From: JBBILG01 sp037445085
GTDB lineage: Bacteria; Pseudomonadota; Gammaproteobacteria; Burkholderiales; Methylophilaceae
Direction of reading: 5' to 3'
NCBI GenBank assembly: GCA_037445085.1
Contig: JBBILG010000071.1
Span: forward strand, 1 to 9,510
DNA: 9,510 bases
Both the position numbers and the translations under genes were made by a program. How positions within the stretch are numbered: the stretch's first letter is position 1; each line of letters opens with the position of its first letter. Below are positions 1-6,382 of this stretch, one piece after another. The notes beneath the pieces are model-generated. The model searched no databases. It was given only the letters and a program-made list of their open reading frames with translations, and was not told where the DNA came from.

Positions 1-1
1 C

Positions 2-40
2 GGCGCAAAGGGCGGGATGGTGCGCTCTTGCTTGCTTCAT
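2..40 (-). CDS. Possible start of an IS-encoded ORF, cut by the window edge
   Basis: On the minus strand an ATG at 40 is preceded by GGAGG with a four-base gap, and the frame stays open for 13 codons to the window edge (MKQARAHHPALCA). Its position directly inside the terminal repeats fits the first gene of the element. These residues do not match an IstA N-terminus that I recognise, so the product is unassigned. The frame could equally be a chance start behind a chance ribosome binding site. Confidence 0.25.
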   Translation of the reverse strand, partial: MKQARAHHPALCA

Positions 41-62
41 GTGACCTCCGGGTCAGAGCCCA

Positions 63-109
63 GGGGGGTCAATTCTTCGTGTCGTCAGGGGGCAGTTTTA
101 CTTGTCGTC
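63..109. repeat. Two tandem terminal-type repeats (~23 bases each)
   Basis: Copy A is at 63-86 and copy B at 87-109. They share a run of five or more G, a CA dinucleotide, the spaced pattern TT-T-C and a closing TGTCGTC. The copies are in direct orientation and abut each other. This is the spacing expected of transposase-binding sites at an IS21-type end rather than of a simple sequence repeat. Confidence 0.6.
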
Positions 110-300
110 TGACATCGGGAAGAACAGGCGTCGGCGCGGGCCGGCCAGCCGGCGCCGGAAACCGTCGTTGCGGCCGGGAATCCGCATCGTTGCTTGCGAG
201 CGTACATGTTGCCGGTGGCAATTGTGCACACCACTTCATGTAGTACTTTAACAGTGGCCTTGACCTGTGATGACTTCTGGATATCTCCCAACTTGTTGAT

Positions 301-313
301 TATCAATGAATTA
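301..313 (+). promoter_or_regulatory. IHF-binding-site match
   Basis: TATCAATGAATTA fits the published IHF consensus WATCARNNNNTTR at every defined position and sits in the most AT-rich part of the window. It overlaps the palindrome TTGATTATCAA at 296-306. IHF bends DNA at origins, promoters and recombination sites. The match is exact, but a degenerate 13-mer in AT-rich DNA can occur by chance, so function is an inference from its closeness to the DnaA-box pair. Confidence 0.4.
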
Positions 314-396
314 AATAAGGGGTCAAAATTTATGCGCGGCCAAAAAAGCTTTATGCCGGCTGAAGTTAGGGCATGAAGTCACAGCGATTCACAGAA

Positions 397-419
397 TTAT
401 CCACAGATTTTGTGGATAG
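397..419. promoter_or_regulatory. Inverted pair of DnaA-box-like sequences
   Basis: TTATCCACA at 397-405 is a perfect match to the DnaA box TTATNCACA. TGTGGATAG at 411-419 reads CTATCCACA on the other strand, one mismatch from the box. The two face each other across five bases, giving an 8-base inverted repeat TATCCACA/TGTGGATA. Upstream CACAG motifs at 380 and 390 extend the cluster at roughly one-helical-turn spacing. The cluster could be a DnaA-regulated site, part of an origin-like element, a DnaA titration site, or simply a hairpin past the 3' end of ackA. Confidence 0.5.
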
Positions 420-477
420 CCCCGATGCCGCAGGGCATACCCGACGGGTACGCCGCGCACGGTGACTGCGGGCACGT

Positions 478-1551
478 TCAGGCGGCGATGAGCGCTCGGG
501 TGAGCCGTGCGATTTCCGCTTCCTCGTCGGCGGGGATGCGCAGCACCGGCTTGGCATGGGCCGCGGAGATGCGCACGGCATGGGCCGCATTGGCCGCCTC
601 GTCCAGCACGAAGCCGAGGAAGGCCAGCGGCCGGCAGATCAGGCTGCGCACACGGGCGGCGTGCTCGCCGATGCCGGCGGTGAACACCAGGGCGTCGATG
701 CCGCCGGCCTTGGCCGCGTAGGCGCCGATGGCGGCACGCACCTGGCGGGCGAAATAGTCCACGGCGAAGCGGGCATTGGCGCTGTCGCTCTGCAAAAGCT
801 CCGCCATCTCGTTGCTCTCGAAGTCGGAGAGCGCCAGCAGGCCCATGCGGTGGTAGACCAGCCGGGACAGCCCGGCGGCATCGTGGTGTCTGGCGAGTTC
901 CAGCATCACACCAGGATCGAGGTCGCCGCTGCGCGTGCCCATGGGGATGCCGCCGGCGGGGGTGTAGCCCATGCTGGTGTCCATCGACCGCAGGTTTTCC
1001 ATCAGGCACAGGCTGGCGCCGCTGCCGAGATGGGCCACGACCACGCGGCCATGGGCGAGGTCGCCGATCAGTTCCGGCAACTGGCGTGCCACGTGCGCGT
1101 AGTTGAGGCCGTGGAAGCCGTAGCGGCGCAGACCGTATTCGCGCGGGATGGGGAGGCGCCAGGCCAGCTCCGGCAGGGTGGCGTGGAAGGCGGTATCGAA
1201 GCAGGCGATCTGCGGCACGTCGAAGCGCGCCGCGCACAGATCCACGCCGAGCAGATTGCCTGGCATGTGCAGCGGCGCGAGAGGGGTGATGTCCTCGAGC
1301 CGCCGGCGCAGGGCGGCATCGATGCGGCGGGCGGCGTCGGTGATGGCGCCGCCGTGCACGAAGCGGTGGCCGATGGCATCCGGCATTTGGTCGCCCAGCT
1401 CGGCCATGAGGGCGTCGAAGGCCTCGGCGTGGTCGTGCGGAAAGCCGTGGCCGATGTGCGCGTAGCGGAAGTCGCGGCGGCTGCTGTCGGCCAGGAACAG
1501 GCTGGCCTTGAGGCTGGAGGAACCGCTGTTGACGGTGAGGATGGTTTTCAT
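478..1551 (-). CDS. ackA: Acetate kinase
   Basis: This cytoplasmic enzyme interconverts acetyl-phosphate + ADP and acetate + ATP. Family landmarks are present in order: phosphate-binding VNSGSSSLK (residues 7-15), HRFVHGG with Arg63, FDTAFH with catalytic-type Asp119, HLGSGAS with His174, MGTRSGDLDPG with Arg207, FTAGIGEHA, and the C-terminal IPADEEAEIAR with the nucleotide-proximal Glu. At 357 residues it is shorter than the usual ~400, mainly through a compact N-terminal lobe. Some motifs vary: GLNY replaces the common GTSH, and PLHMP replaces PLHNP. I chose ATG at 1551 (MKTILTVNSG); a TTG immediately before it is in frame but adds only one residue. A GGAAG lies close upstream. Xfp is encoded 97 bases upstream on the same strand and supplies the substrate, so co-transcription is likely. 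Confidence 0.95.
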   Translation of the reverse strand: MKTILTVNSGSSSLKASLFLADSSRRDFRYAHIGHGFPHDHAEAFDALMAELGDQMPDAIGHRFVHGGAITDAARRIDAALRRRLEDITPLAPLHMPGNLLGVDLCAARFDVPQIACFDTAFHATLPELAWRLPIPREYGLRRYGFHGLNYAHVARQLPELIGDLAHGRVVVAHLGSGASLCLMENLRSMDTSMGYTPAGGIPMGTRSGDLDPGVMLELARHHDAAGLSRLVYHRMGLLALSDFESNEMAELLQSDSANARFAVDYFARQVRAAIGAYAAKAGGIDALVFTAGIGEHAARVRSLICRPLAFLGFVLDEAANAAHAVRISAAHAKPVLRIPADEEAEIARLTRALIAA

Positions 1552-1565
1552 CAACTTCCGGTGAA

Positions 1566-1637
1566 GGGGAGGGGGCAGGGCAGGGTCGCCGCGCCCCTAC
1601 CCTTGAGCGACGCGGGCGCGATTCCTTCCCCCTCCCC
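1566..1637. repeat. Nested inverted repeat between xfp and ackA
   Basis: The outer arms GGGGAGGGGG (1566-1575) and CCCCCTCCCC (1628-1637) are perfectly complementary over 10 bases. Inside them CGCGCCC (1590-1596) pairs with GGGCGCG (1614-1620). On the transcribed minus strand this would fold in the xfp-ackA spacer, just ahead of the ackA ribosome binding site. There is no T-run after it, so it is not a typical terminator. It could attenuate ackA, stabilise the upstream xfp message, or be one copy of a dispersed intergenic repeat; the window has only one copy, so this cannot be decided here. Confidence 0.55.
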
Positions 1638-1648
1638 CCTGTTCCTGT

Positions 1649-4018
1649 TCAATACGGCCAGGTCCAGTCGCTCGCCTCGGGCAGGTCGACGCCGTGCTCG
1701 TAGGCATGGTTCTGGCATTCGATCTGCTTGTCGCGCAGCTTTTCCTTGACATGGGCGCCCGCCACCTGCAGCGCCGGGATGCGGTCGATCACGTCGATGG
1801 CCAGGCTGTAGCGATCGATCTCGTTGCGGATAGCGAGCTCCAGCGGCGTGTTGATGTTGCCCTTCTCCTTGTAGCCGCGCACGTGCAGGTTCCCGTGATT
1901 GGTGCGCCGGTAGGCCAGCCGGTGGATCAGCCAGGGGTAGCCGTGGAAGTTGAAGATGATGGGCCGGTCCACGGTGAACAGACTGTCGAAGTCGCGGTCG
2001 CTCAATCCATGGGGATGCTCGCTGGCCGGGGTGAGCTTGTAGAGGTCGACCACGTTGACGAAGCGGATCTTCAGTTGCGGGAAATGCTCGCGCAGCAGCT
2101 CCACCGCGGCCAGGGCTTCCCTGGTGGGGATGTCGCCGGCGCTCGCCATCACCACGTCCGGCTCGGTGCCTGCGTCGTTGCTGGCCCAGTCCCAGATGCC
2201 GATGCCCTTGGTGCAATGCTTGATGGCGGCGTCCCTGTCCAGGTATTGCAGGTGTTTCTGCTTGTCGGCCACGATGACGTTGATGTAGTCGGTGCTGCGC
2301 AGACAGTGGTCGGCCACCGACAGCAGGCAGTTGACATCGGGCGGCAGGTAGATGCGGGTGACGCGCGGACTCTTGTTCACCACCAGGTCGAGGAAACCCG
2401 GGTCCTGGTGGGTGAAGCCGTTGTGATCCTGGCGCCAGACGGTGGAGGTGATCAGTAGGTTGAGGCTGGACACCGGCGCGCGCCACGGGATGTCGCGGCA
2501 GATGTCCAGCCATTTGGCGTGCTGGTTGAACATGGAATCGATGACATGCACGAAGGCTTCGTAGGAAGAAAGGAAACCGTGGCGGCCGGTGAGCAGGTAG
2601 CCTTCCAGCCAGCCTTCCAGGGTGTGCTCGGAGAGCATTTCCATGACGCGCCCGTCCGGCGACAGCTCGCCGCCATCGGCATCTTCCGGCAGGGTGTCGG
2701 CGAGCCAGGTTTTCCTGCTCGCGGCATAGATGTCGTCGAGCTTGTTGGAAGTGTTTTCGTCCGGGCCGAACACGCGGAAGTTGTGCAGGTTGCGCTGCAT
2801 CACGTCGCGCAGCAGCCTGCCCAGCGGGCGCGTGTTCTCGGCATACACCTTGCCGGGGCCGGGCAGCGCCGCGGCGTGAGTGCGGAAATCCGGCATGCGC
2901 AGGGCGCGGCGCAGCATGCCGCCGTTGGCGTGCAGGTTGGCGCTCATGCGGCGGCTGCCTTTGGGGGCGAGCACCTTGAGTGCGGGGCGCAGCCTGCCGT
3001 CCTCGGTGAACAGCTCCTGCGGCCGGTAGCTTCTCAGCCAGGCTTCCAGCGCCGCCCGCCGCTGCGGGTTGCCGCGCACGTCGGAGAGTGGCACCTGGTG
3101 CGCGCGCCAGGTGCCTTCCACCTTGTGGCCGTCGATTTCCCGTGGCCCGGTCCAGCCCTTGGGGCTGCGCAGCACGATCATCGGCCAGCGCGGGCGCGTC
3201 GCCTGGCCGCTCGCGCGGACCTCGTTCTGAATGCGGCGGATTTCCAGCAGGCAGTGCTCCAGGGTGGCGGCCATGGCCTGGTGCATGGCGGCCGGCTCAC
3301 TGCCCTCGACGAAATGAGGCGTCCAGCCGTAGCCCAGGAACAGGCTTTCCAGTTCCTCGTGCGGGATGCGCGCGAGCAGGGTGGGGTTGTTGATCTTGTA
3401 GCCGTTGAGGTGCAGGATGGGCAGCACCGCGCCGTCGCGGATGGGGTTGAGGAACTTGTTGGCATGCCAGGAGGTGGCGAGCGGCCCGGTTTCCGATTCG
3501 CCGTCGCCCACCATCACCGCCACCAGCAGATCGGGGTTGTCGAAGGCCGCGCCGAAGGCGTGCGAGAGGGAATAGCCCAGCTCGCCGCCCTCGTGGATGG
3601 AGCCCGGCAATTCCGGCGTGCAATGGCTGCCGATGCCGCCGGGGAAGGAGAATTCCTTGAAGAACAGGCGGAGGCCGTCCTCGCCTTCGCCCTTGTTGGG
3701 ATACACCTCACCGTAGGTGCCTTCCAGCCAGGTCGGTGCCAGAACGCCCGGCGCGCCGTGGCCGGGGCCGGCCAGAAAAATGGCGTTCTGGTCGTATTTG
3801 TTGATCAGGCGGTTGAGGTGGGTCCAGGCGAAGCTCAGTCCCGGGCTGGCGCCCCAGTGGCCGAGCAGGCGCGGCTTGATGTGCTCGTCGCGCAGCGGCT
3901 CCTTGAGTAGCGGGTTGTCCCGCAGGTAGATCATGCCGGCGGCGAGATAATTGCAGGCGCGCCACCAGGCGTCGAGCTGGTCGAGTTCCTGCGGGCTGAG
4001 TGCGGGCGGGTTGTCCAT
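1649..4018 (-). CDS. xfp: Xylulose-5-phosphate/fructose-6-phosphate phosphoketolase
   Basis: This cytoplasmic thiamine-diphosphate enzyme cleaves xylulose-5-P (to glyceraldehyde-3-P) or fructose-6-P (to erythrose-4-P) with phosphate, giving acetyl-phosphate. From ATG 4018 it is 789 residues, the usual family length. Seen in order: HWG (54-56), GPGHGAPG (84-91), SIHEGGELGYSLSHA (140-154), the thiamine-diphosphate/metal motif GDGESETGP (171-179), LHLNGYKINNPT, RSPKGWTGP, FGPDENTSN, LLTGRHGFLSSYEAFVHVIDSM, WRQDHNGFTHQDPG and HGYKEKGNINTP near the C-terminus. The domain set is complete with no break. An upstream in-frame ATG at 4039 would add seven residues; I prefer 4018 because the TATAAT at 4047-4052 would put the transcript start next to 4039. 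Sugar specificity between the two substrates cannot be read with confidence. ackA follows on the same strand. Confidence 0.97.
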   Translation of the reverse strand: MDNPPALSPQELDQLDAWWRACNYLAAGMIYLRDNPLLKEPLRDEHIKPRLLGHWGASPGLSFAWTHLNRLINKYDQNAIFLAGPGHGAPGVLAPTWLEGTYGEVYPNKGEGEDGLRLFFKEFSFPGGIGSHCTPELPGSIHEGGELGYSLSHAFGAAFDNPDLLVAVMVGDGESETGPLATSWHANKFLNPIRDGAVLPILHLNGYKINNPTLLARIPHEELESLFLGYGWTPHFVEGSEPAAMHQAMAATLEHCLLEIRRIQNEVRASGQATRPRWPMIVLRSPKGWTGPREIDGHKVEGTWRAHQVPLSDVRGNPQRRAALEAWLRSYRPQELFTEDGRLRPALKVLAPKGSRRMSANLHANGGMLRRALRMPDFRTHAAALPGPGKVYAENTRPLGRLLRDVMQRNLHNFRVFGPDENTSNKLDDIYAASRKTWLADTLPEDADGGELSPDGRVMEMLSEHTLEGWLEGYLLTGRHGFLSSYEAFVHVIDSMFNQHAKWLDICRDIPWRAPVSSLNLLITSTVWRQDHNGFTHQDPGFLDLVVNKSPRVTRIYLPPDVNCLLSVADHCLRSTDYINVIVADKQKHLQYLDRDAAIKHCTKGIGIWDWASNDAGTEPDVVMASAGDIPTREALAAVELLREHFPQLKIRFVNVVDLYKLTPASEHPHGLSDRDFDSLFTVDRPIIFNFHGYPWLIHRLAYRRTNHGNLHVRGYKEKGNINTPLELAIRNEIDRYSLAIDVIDRIPALQVAGAHVKEKLRDKQIECQNHAYEHGVDLPEASDWTWPY

Positions 4019-4046
4019 GGGTGTCTCATCGGGAGGCATGCGGGGG

Positions 4047-4052
4047 ATTATA
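4047..4052 (-). promoter_or_regulatory. Likely -10 element of the xfp promoter
   Basis: The minus strand reads a perfect TATAAT ending 28 bases before the xfp ATG at 4018. No good -35 hexamer lies 16-18 bases upstream, and no TGn extension precedes it. The promoter is therefore weak or depends on an activator. Transcription would begin near 4040, giving a leader of about 22 bases to ATG 4018, or an almost leaderless message if ATG 4039 is used. Confidence 0.4.
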
Positions 4053-4133
4053 ACTGCAAGCGGATCCGTGTCCCGGCTTGCAAGGCGGCATGATACTGCC
4101 ACGGCCGTGTGACGGGAGCGTGACGCCGCGGCC

Positions 4134-4355
4134 TCAGTTCGGGCGGGCAAGCACCTGTTCGCCGAGCGGGGTCAGCCGGTAATCGCGCCGCGACGGCATG
4201 ATCGGAAACAGCAGGCCGGGGTGGACCGTCACGTAGCCGGAATCGATCAGTGAGGCCAGTTCGTCGGGCACGCTGGCGGCGTGGCGAAATTCGCCCTGGG
4301 CCACGCGCCGCAGCAATGCGAGCTGGCATTCGGTCAATGCGGGCTGGCCGTTCAA
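4134..4355 (-). CDS. Small winged-helix-like hypothetical protein
   Basis: This 73-residue protein starts at TTG 4355. An AAGGAAG lies about eight bases upstream of that TTG, which supports the rare start. The pattern LTECQLALLRRVAQGEF (7-23), then DELASLIDSGYVTVHPG (31-47), then RRDYRLTPLGEQVL (56-69) resembles a minimal winged-helix fold: helix, recognition helix, and a wing ending in YRLTPLGxxxL. This motif is common in small MarR/PadR-like or phage-type regulators, but there is no family hit I can name. It lies 115 bases upstream of xfp on the same strand and back-to-back with kup, separated by about 90 bases. It could regulate either neighbour, or itself; that is inference from position. 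Codon use matches its neighbours. Confidence 0.6.
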   Translation of the reverse strand: MNGQPALTECQLALLRRVAQGEFRHAASVPDELASLIDSGYVTVHPGLLFPIMPSRRDYRLTPLGEQVLARPN

Positions 4356-4445
4356 TCCGCCGTCTTCCTTATGGTGGTATGCCGCGCAGGAGCCCGTGCG
4401 GGTGTATGATTATGCTCCTTTCGCACAGGGGGAGTAAATCGGGCC

Positions 4446-6294
4446 ATGGAGCCGCACAACCCATCGGGCAGCAGCGTTTCCGGCCTGACCCTGGCGGCGC
4501 TGGGCGTGGTCTTCGGCGACATCGGCACCAGCCCGCTCTACGCCATGAAGGAGGTATTCTCCGGCCACCATCCCATGGCACCCACCCCGGCCAACGTGCT
4601 GGGCGGGCTGTCGCTGATACGTCGTGTTCATCTTGCGGGCCGACAACCGTGGTGAAGGCGGCATCATGGCGCTGATCGCCCTGGCCGGACGCGGGGCGGG
4701 CAAGGATGCGCGGCGGGGGCGCTTCATCGTGCTGGCCGGCATCGTTGGCGCCTGCATGTTCTACGCCGACGGCATGATCACCCCGGCGATTTCCGTGCTC
4801 TCGGCCGTGGAAGGGCTGGAAGTGGCCGCGCCGCAGCTGCACGAGTTCGTCATTCCCGTCACGCTCGGCGTGCTGTTCGCCCTGTTCTGGATGCAGCACA
4901 AGGGCACCGGCGCCATGGGCCGGTTGTTCGGCCCCATCGTGCTGGTTTGGTTCGGCACGCTGGCGCTGCTCGGCATCGTCAACATCGCGGAGAATCCGCA
5001 GGTGCTGCAGGCCCTGCACCCCCTGCACGCCTTCCATTTCTTCACCGACAACCACTGGCTGGCCTTCGTGGCGCTGGGCGCGGTGGTACTGGCGGTGACC
5101 GGCGCCGAGGCGCTGTATGCGGACATGGGCCATTTTGGCCGCCTGCCCATCCGGCTCGCCTGGCTGGGCCTCGTGCTGCCCGCCCTGCTGCTCAACTATT
5201 TCGGCCAGGGAGCGCTGCTCCTGGCCAATCCGGAGGCGGTACAAAGCAGCCCGTTTTACCTGCTGGCGCCGGCGTGGATGCTGTTCCCCCTCATCGTGCT
5301 GGCCACGCTGGCGACGGTGATCGCCTCGCAGGCGGTGATTTCCGGCACCTTTTCCCTCACGCGCCAGGCGATGCAACTGGGCTATCTGCCGCGCATGGAG
5401 GTGCGCCACACCTCGGAGCGGGAAAGGGGGCAAATCTACATGCCGCGGGTCAACTGGGCGCTGATGCTGGCGGTGATGGCCCTGGTGATCGGTTTCGGCT
5501 CTTCCTCCAGCCTGGCGGCGGCCTATGGCATCGCGGTGACCGGTGACATGGTCATCACCTCGCTGCTGGCGGCGCTGGTGTTCCGCAGCGTATGGGGCTG
5601 GAGCTGGGCGCGCACCGGGGCGCTGGTGGGGCTGTTCCTCACCGTCGATCTGGCGTTCTTCGGCGCCACCCTGCTCAAGATCCCGGACGGCGGCTGGTTC
5701 CCGCTGCTGGCGGGCGCGCTGCTGTTCACCCTCATGCTCACCTGGAAGAGCGGGCGTGAACTGCTCTACCGCCGCATGTTCAGGGACGCCATGGAACTGG
5801 AACCCTTCATCGCCGCCATGCAGGCCTATCCACCCGCCCGCGTGGAAGGCACGGCGGTGTTTCTGGCGCGCAACGGCAACGTGGTGCCGGATGCTCTGCT
5901 GCACAACATCAAGCACAACAAGGTGCTGCACGAGCAGGTGGCCGTCGTTACCGTCACGGTGGAGGATGTCCCCCACGTCGAACCGCGGGAGCGCGCGATC
6001 ACCACCCGGCTGCCCTTCAGCTTCTACCGCGTGCTGCTGCGCTACGGCTTCATGGACGAACCCGACGTGCCGCGCGACCTCGGCCTGTGCGCCGCCGAGG
6101 GGCTGAATACGGACATCATGAGCACGACCTTCTTCGTCGGCCGCGAATCCCTCATCCCCCGGCCGGGGTCGGAGATGGCCCTGTGGCGCGAGAAGCTGTT
6201 CGTCGCCATGCATCGCAACGCCGACAGCGCGGCCAGCTACTTCAGACTGCCGCCCAACCGGGTGGTGGAGCTGGGCGGGCAGGTGATCCTCTAG
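4446..6294 (+). pseudogene. kup: Kup-type potassium uptake transporter, broken by an out-of-frame deletion
   Basis: Kup/HAK/KT proteins are inner-membrane K+:H+ symporters with about 12 helices and a cytoplasmic C-terminal domain. The N-terminal part (from ATG 4446, with GGGGGAG upstream) carries the hallmark GDIGTSPLYAMKEVF (residues 24-38) and runs to NVLGGLSLI at 4619. Homology resumes in a different frame at 4618 as YVVFILRADNRGEGGI and continues unbroken to PPNRVVELGGQVIL at 6294. Family members have a segment like FWxLxxVVxxK between LSLI and the following Y; about 35 bases, most of helix 2, are missing. In the first frame translation would end at 4655. The rest, including EALYADMGHFG, ALLLNYFGQGALL, ATVIASQAVISGTFSLTRQAMQLGYLPRM and AAAYGIAVTGDM, is well preserved, so the break is recent or a sequence error. 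Confidence 0.85.
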
Positions 6295-6352
6295 TCCAGC
6301 ACATGCAGTACCCCGTCCGCAACGAAGGAGCACTTCCTGCCTCCGCTGGGCG

Positions 6353-6380
6353 GCCAGGCGCCATGTGGGGGGCGCCTGGC
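6353..6380 (+). promoter_or_regulatory. Strong hairpin ending two bases before the dacB start codon
   Basis: GCCAGGCGCC (6353-6362) and GGCGCCTGGC (6371-6380) are perfect 10-base inverted repeats around an 8-base loop, ATGTGGGG. The stem occupies the place where the dacB ribosome binding site should be; only the G-rich loop is available. It may limit dacB translation or end transcripts from kup, although no T-run follows. Confidence 0.5.
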
Positions 6381-6382
6381 GC

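Larger units (their letters stand above)
1..114. mobile_element. Probable end of an IS21-type insertion sequence
   Basis: Seen: two tandem imperfect copies of a ~23-base unit of the form GGGGG(T)CA-TT-T-C-TGTCGTC lie at 63-86 and 87-109, followed by TGTCGTCTGACA ending at 114. Known: IS21-family elements carry several ~20-base terminal repeats in direct orientation near their ends, and their ends often begin TG and finish CA. Read on the minus strand, this end starts TGTCAGACGACA. It is followed by the two repeats and then by a ribosome binding site and an ATG at 40 pointing off the left edge, the order expected for the left end of such an element. The transposase itself and the other end are outside the window, so the family call rests on the repeat pattern only, and a target-site duplication cannot be checked. 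Confidence 0.42.
115..477. other. Non-coding stretch, AT-rich in its second half
   Basis: No convincing gene is seen on either strand: the short open frames here lack ribosome binding sites and protein-like composition. Bases ~115-200 are GC-rich like the rest of the window. Bases ~240-420 are clearly AT-richer and hold an IHF-like site (301-313), a palindrome TTGATTATCAA (296-306), three CACAG motifs starting at 380, 390 and 402, and an inverted pair of DnaA-box-like sequences (397-419). A promoter-like pair TTGACC/TATCTC (260-265 and 282-287, 16-base spacer) points right, but no plus-strand gene follows. Short inverted repeats at 425-438 (ATGCC/GGCAT) and 438-450 lie downstream of the ackA stop; neither is followed by a T-run on the minus strand, so a classic intrinsic terminator is not evident. 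Confidence 0.6.

Noticed and set aside
28..376. Short open frames in the left intergenic region
   Set aside because: No ribosome binding site, no protein-like pattern, and they run through the IS repeats and AT-rich DNA.
296..419. The chromosomal oriC itself
   Set aside because: Only two DnaA boxes face each other, and no dnaA, dnaN, gidA or parAB genes are near; the data support an origin-like cluster only.
397..450. Intrinsic terminator for ackA
   Set aside because: The hairpins found lack a following T-run on the minus strand.
556..1749. 397-codon plus-strand open frame opposite ackA
   Set aside because: It is antisense to a complete acetate kinase and has shadow-type composition.
2519..3910. 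463-codon plus-strand open frame opposite xfp
   Set aside because: It is antisense to a complete, motif-rich phosphoketolase; the His/Gly/Ala/Val-rich translation is the mirror of GC-rich codons and shows no domain.
4600..4640. Programmed ribosomal frameshift in kup
   Set aside because: No slippery heptamer is visible, and conserved helix 2 residues are physically missing, so frameshifting would not restore a normal protein.
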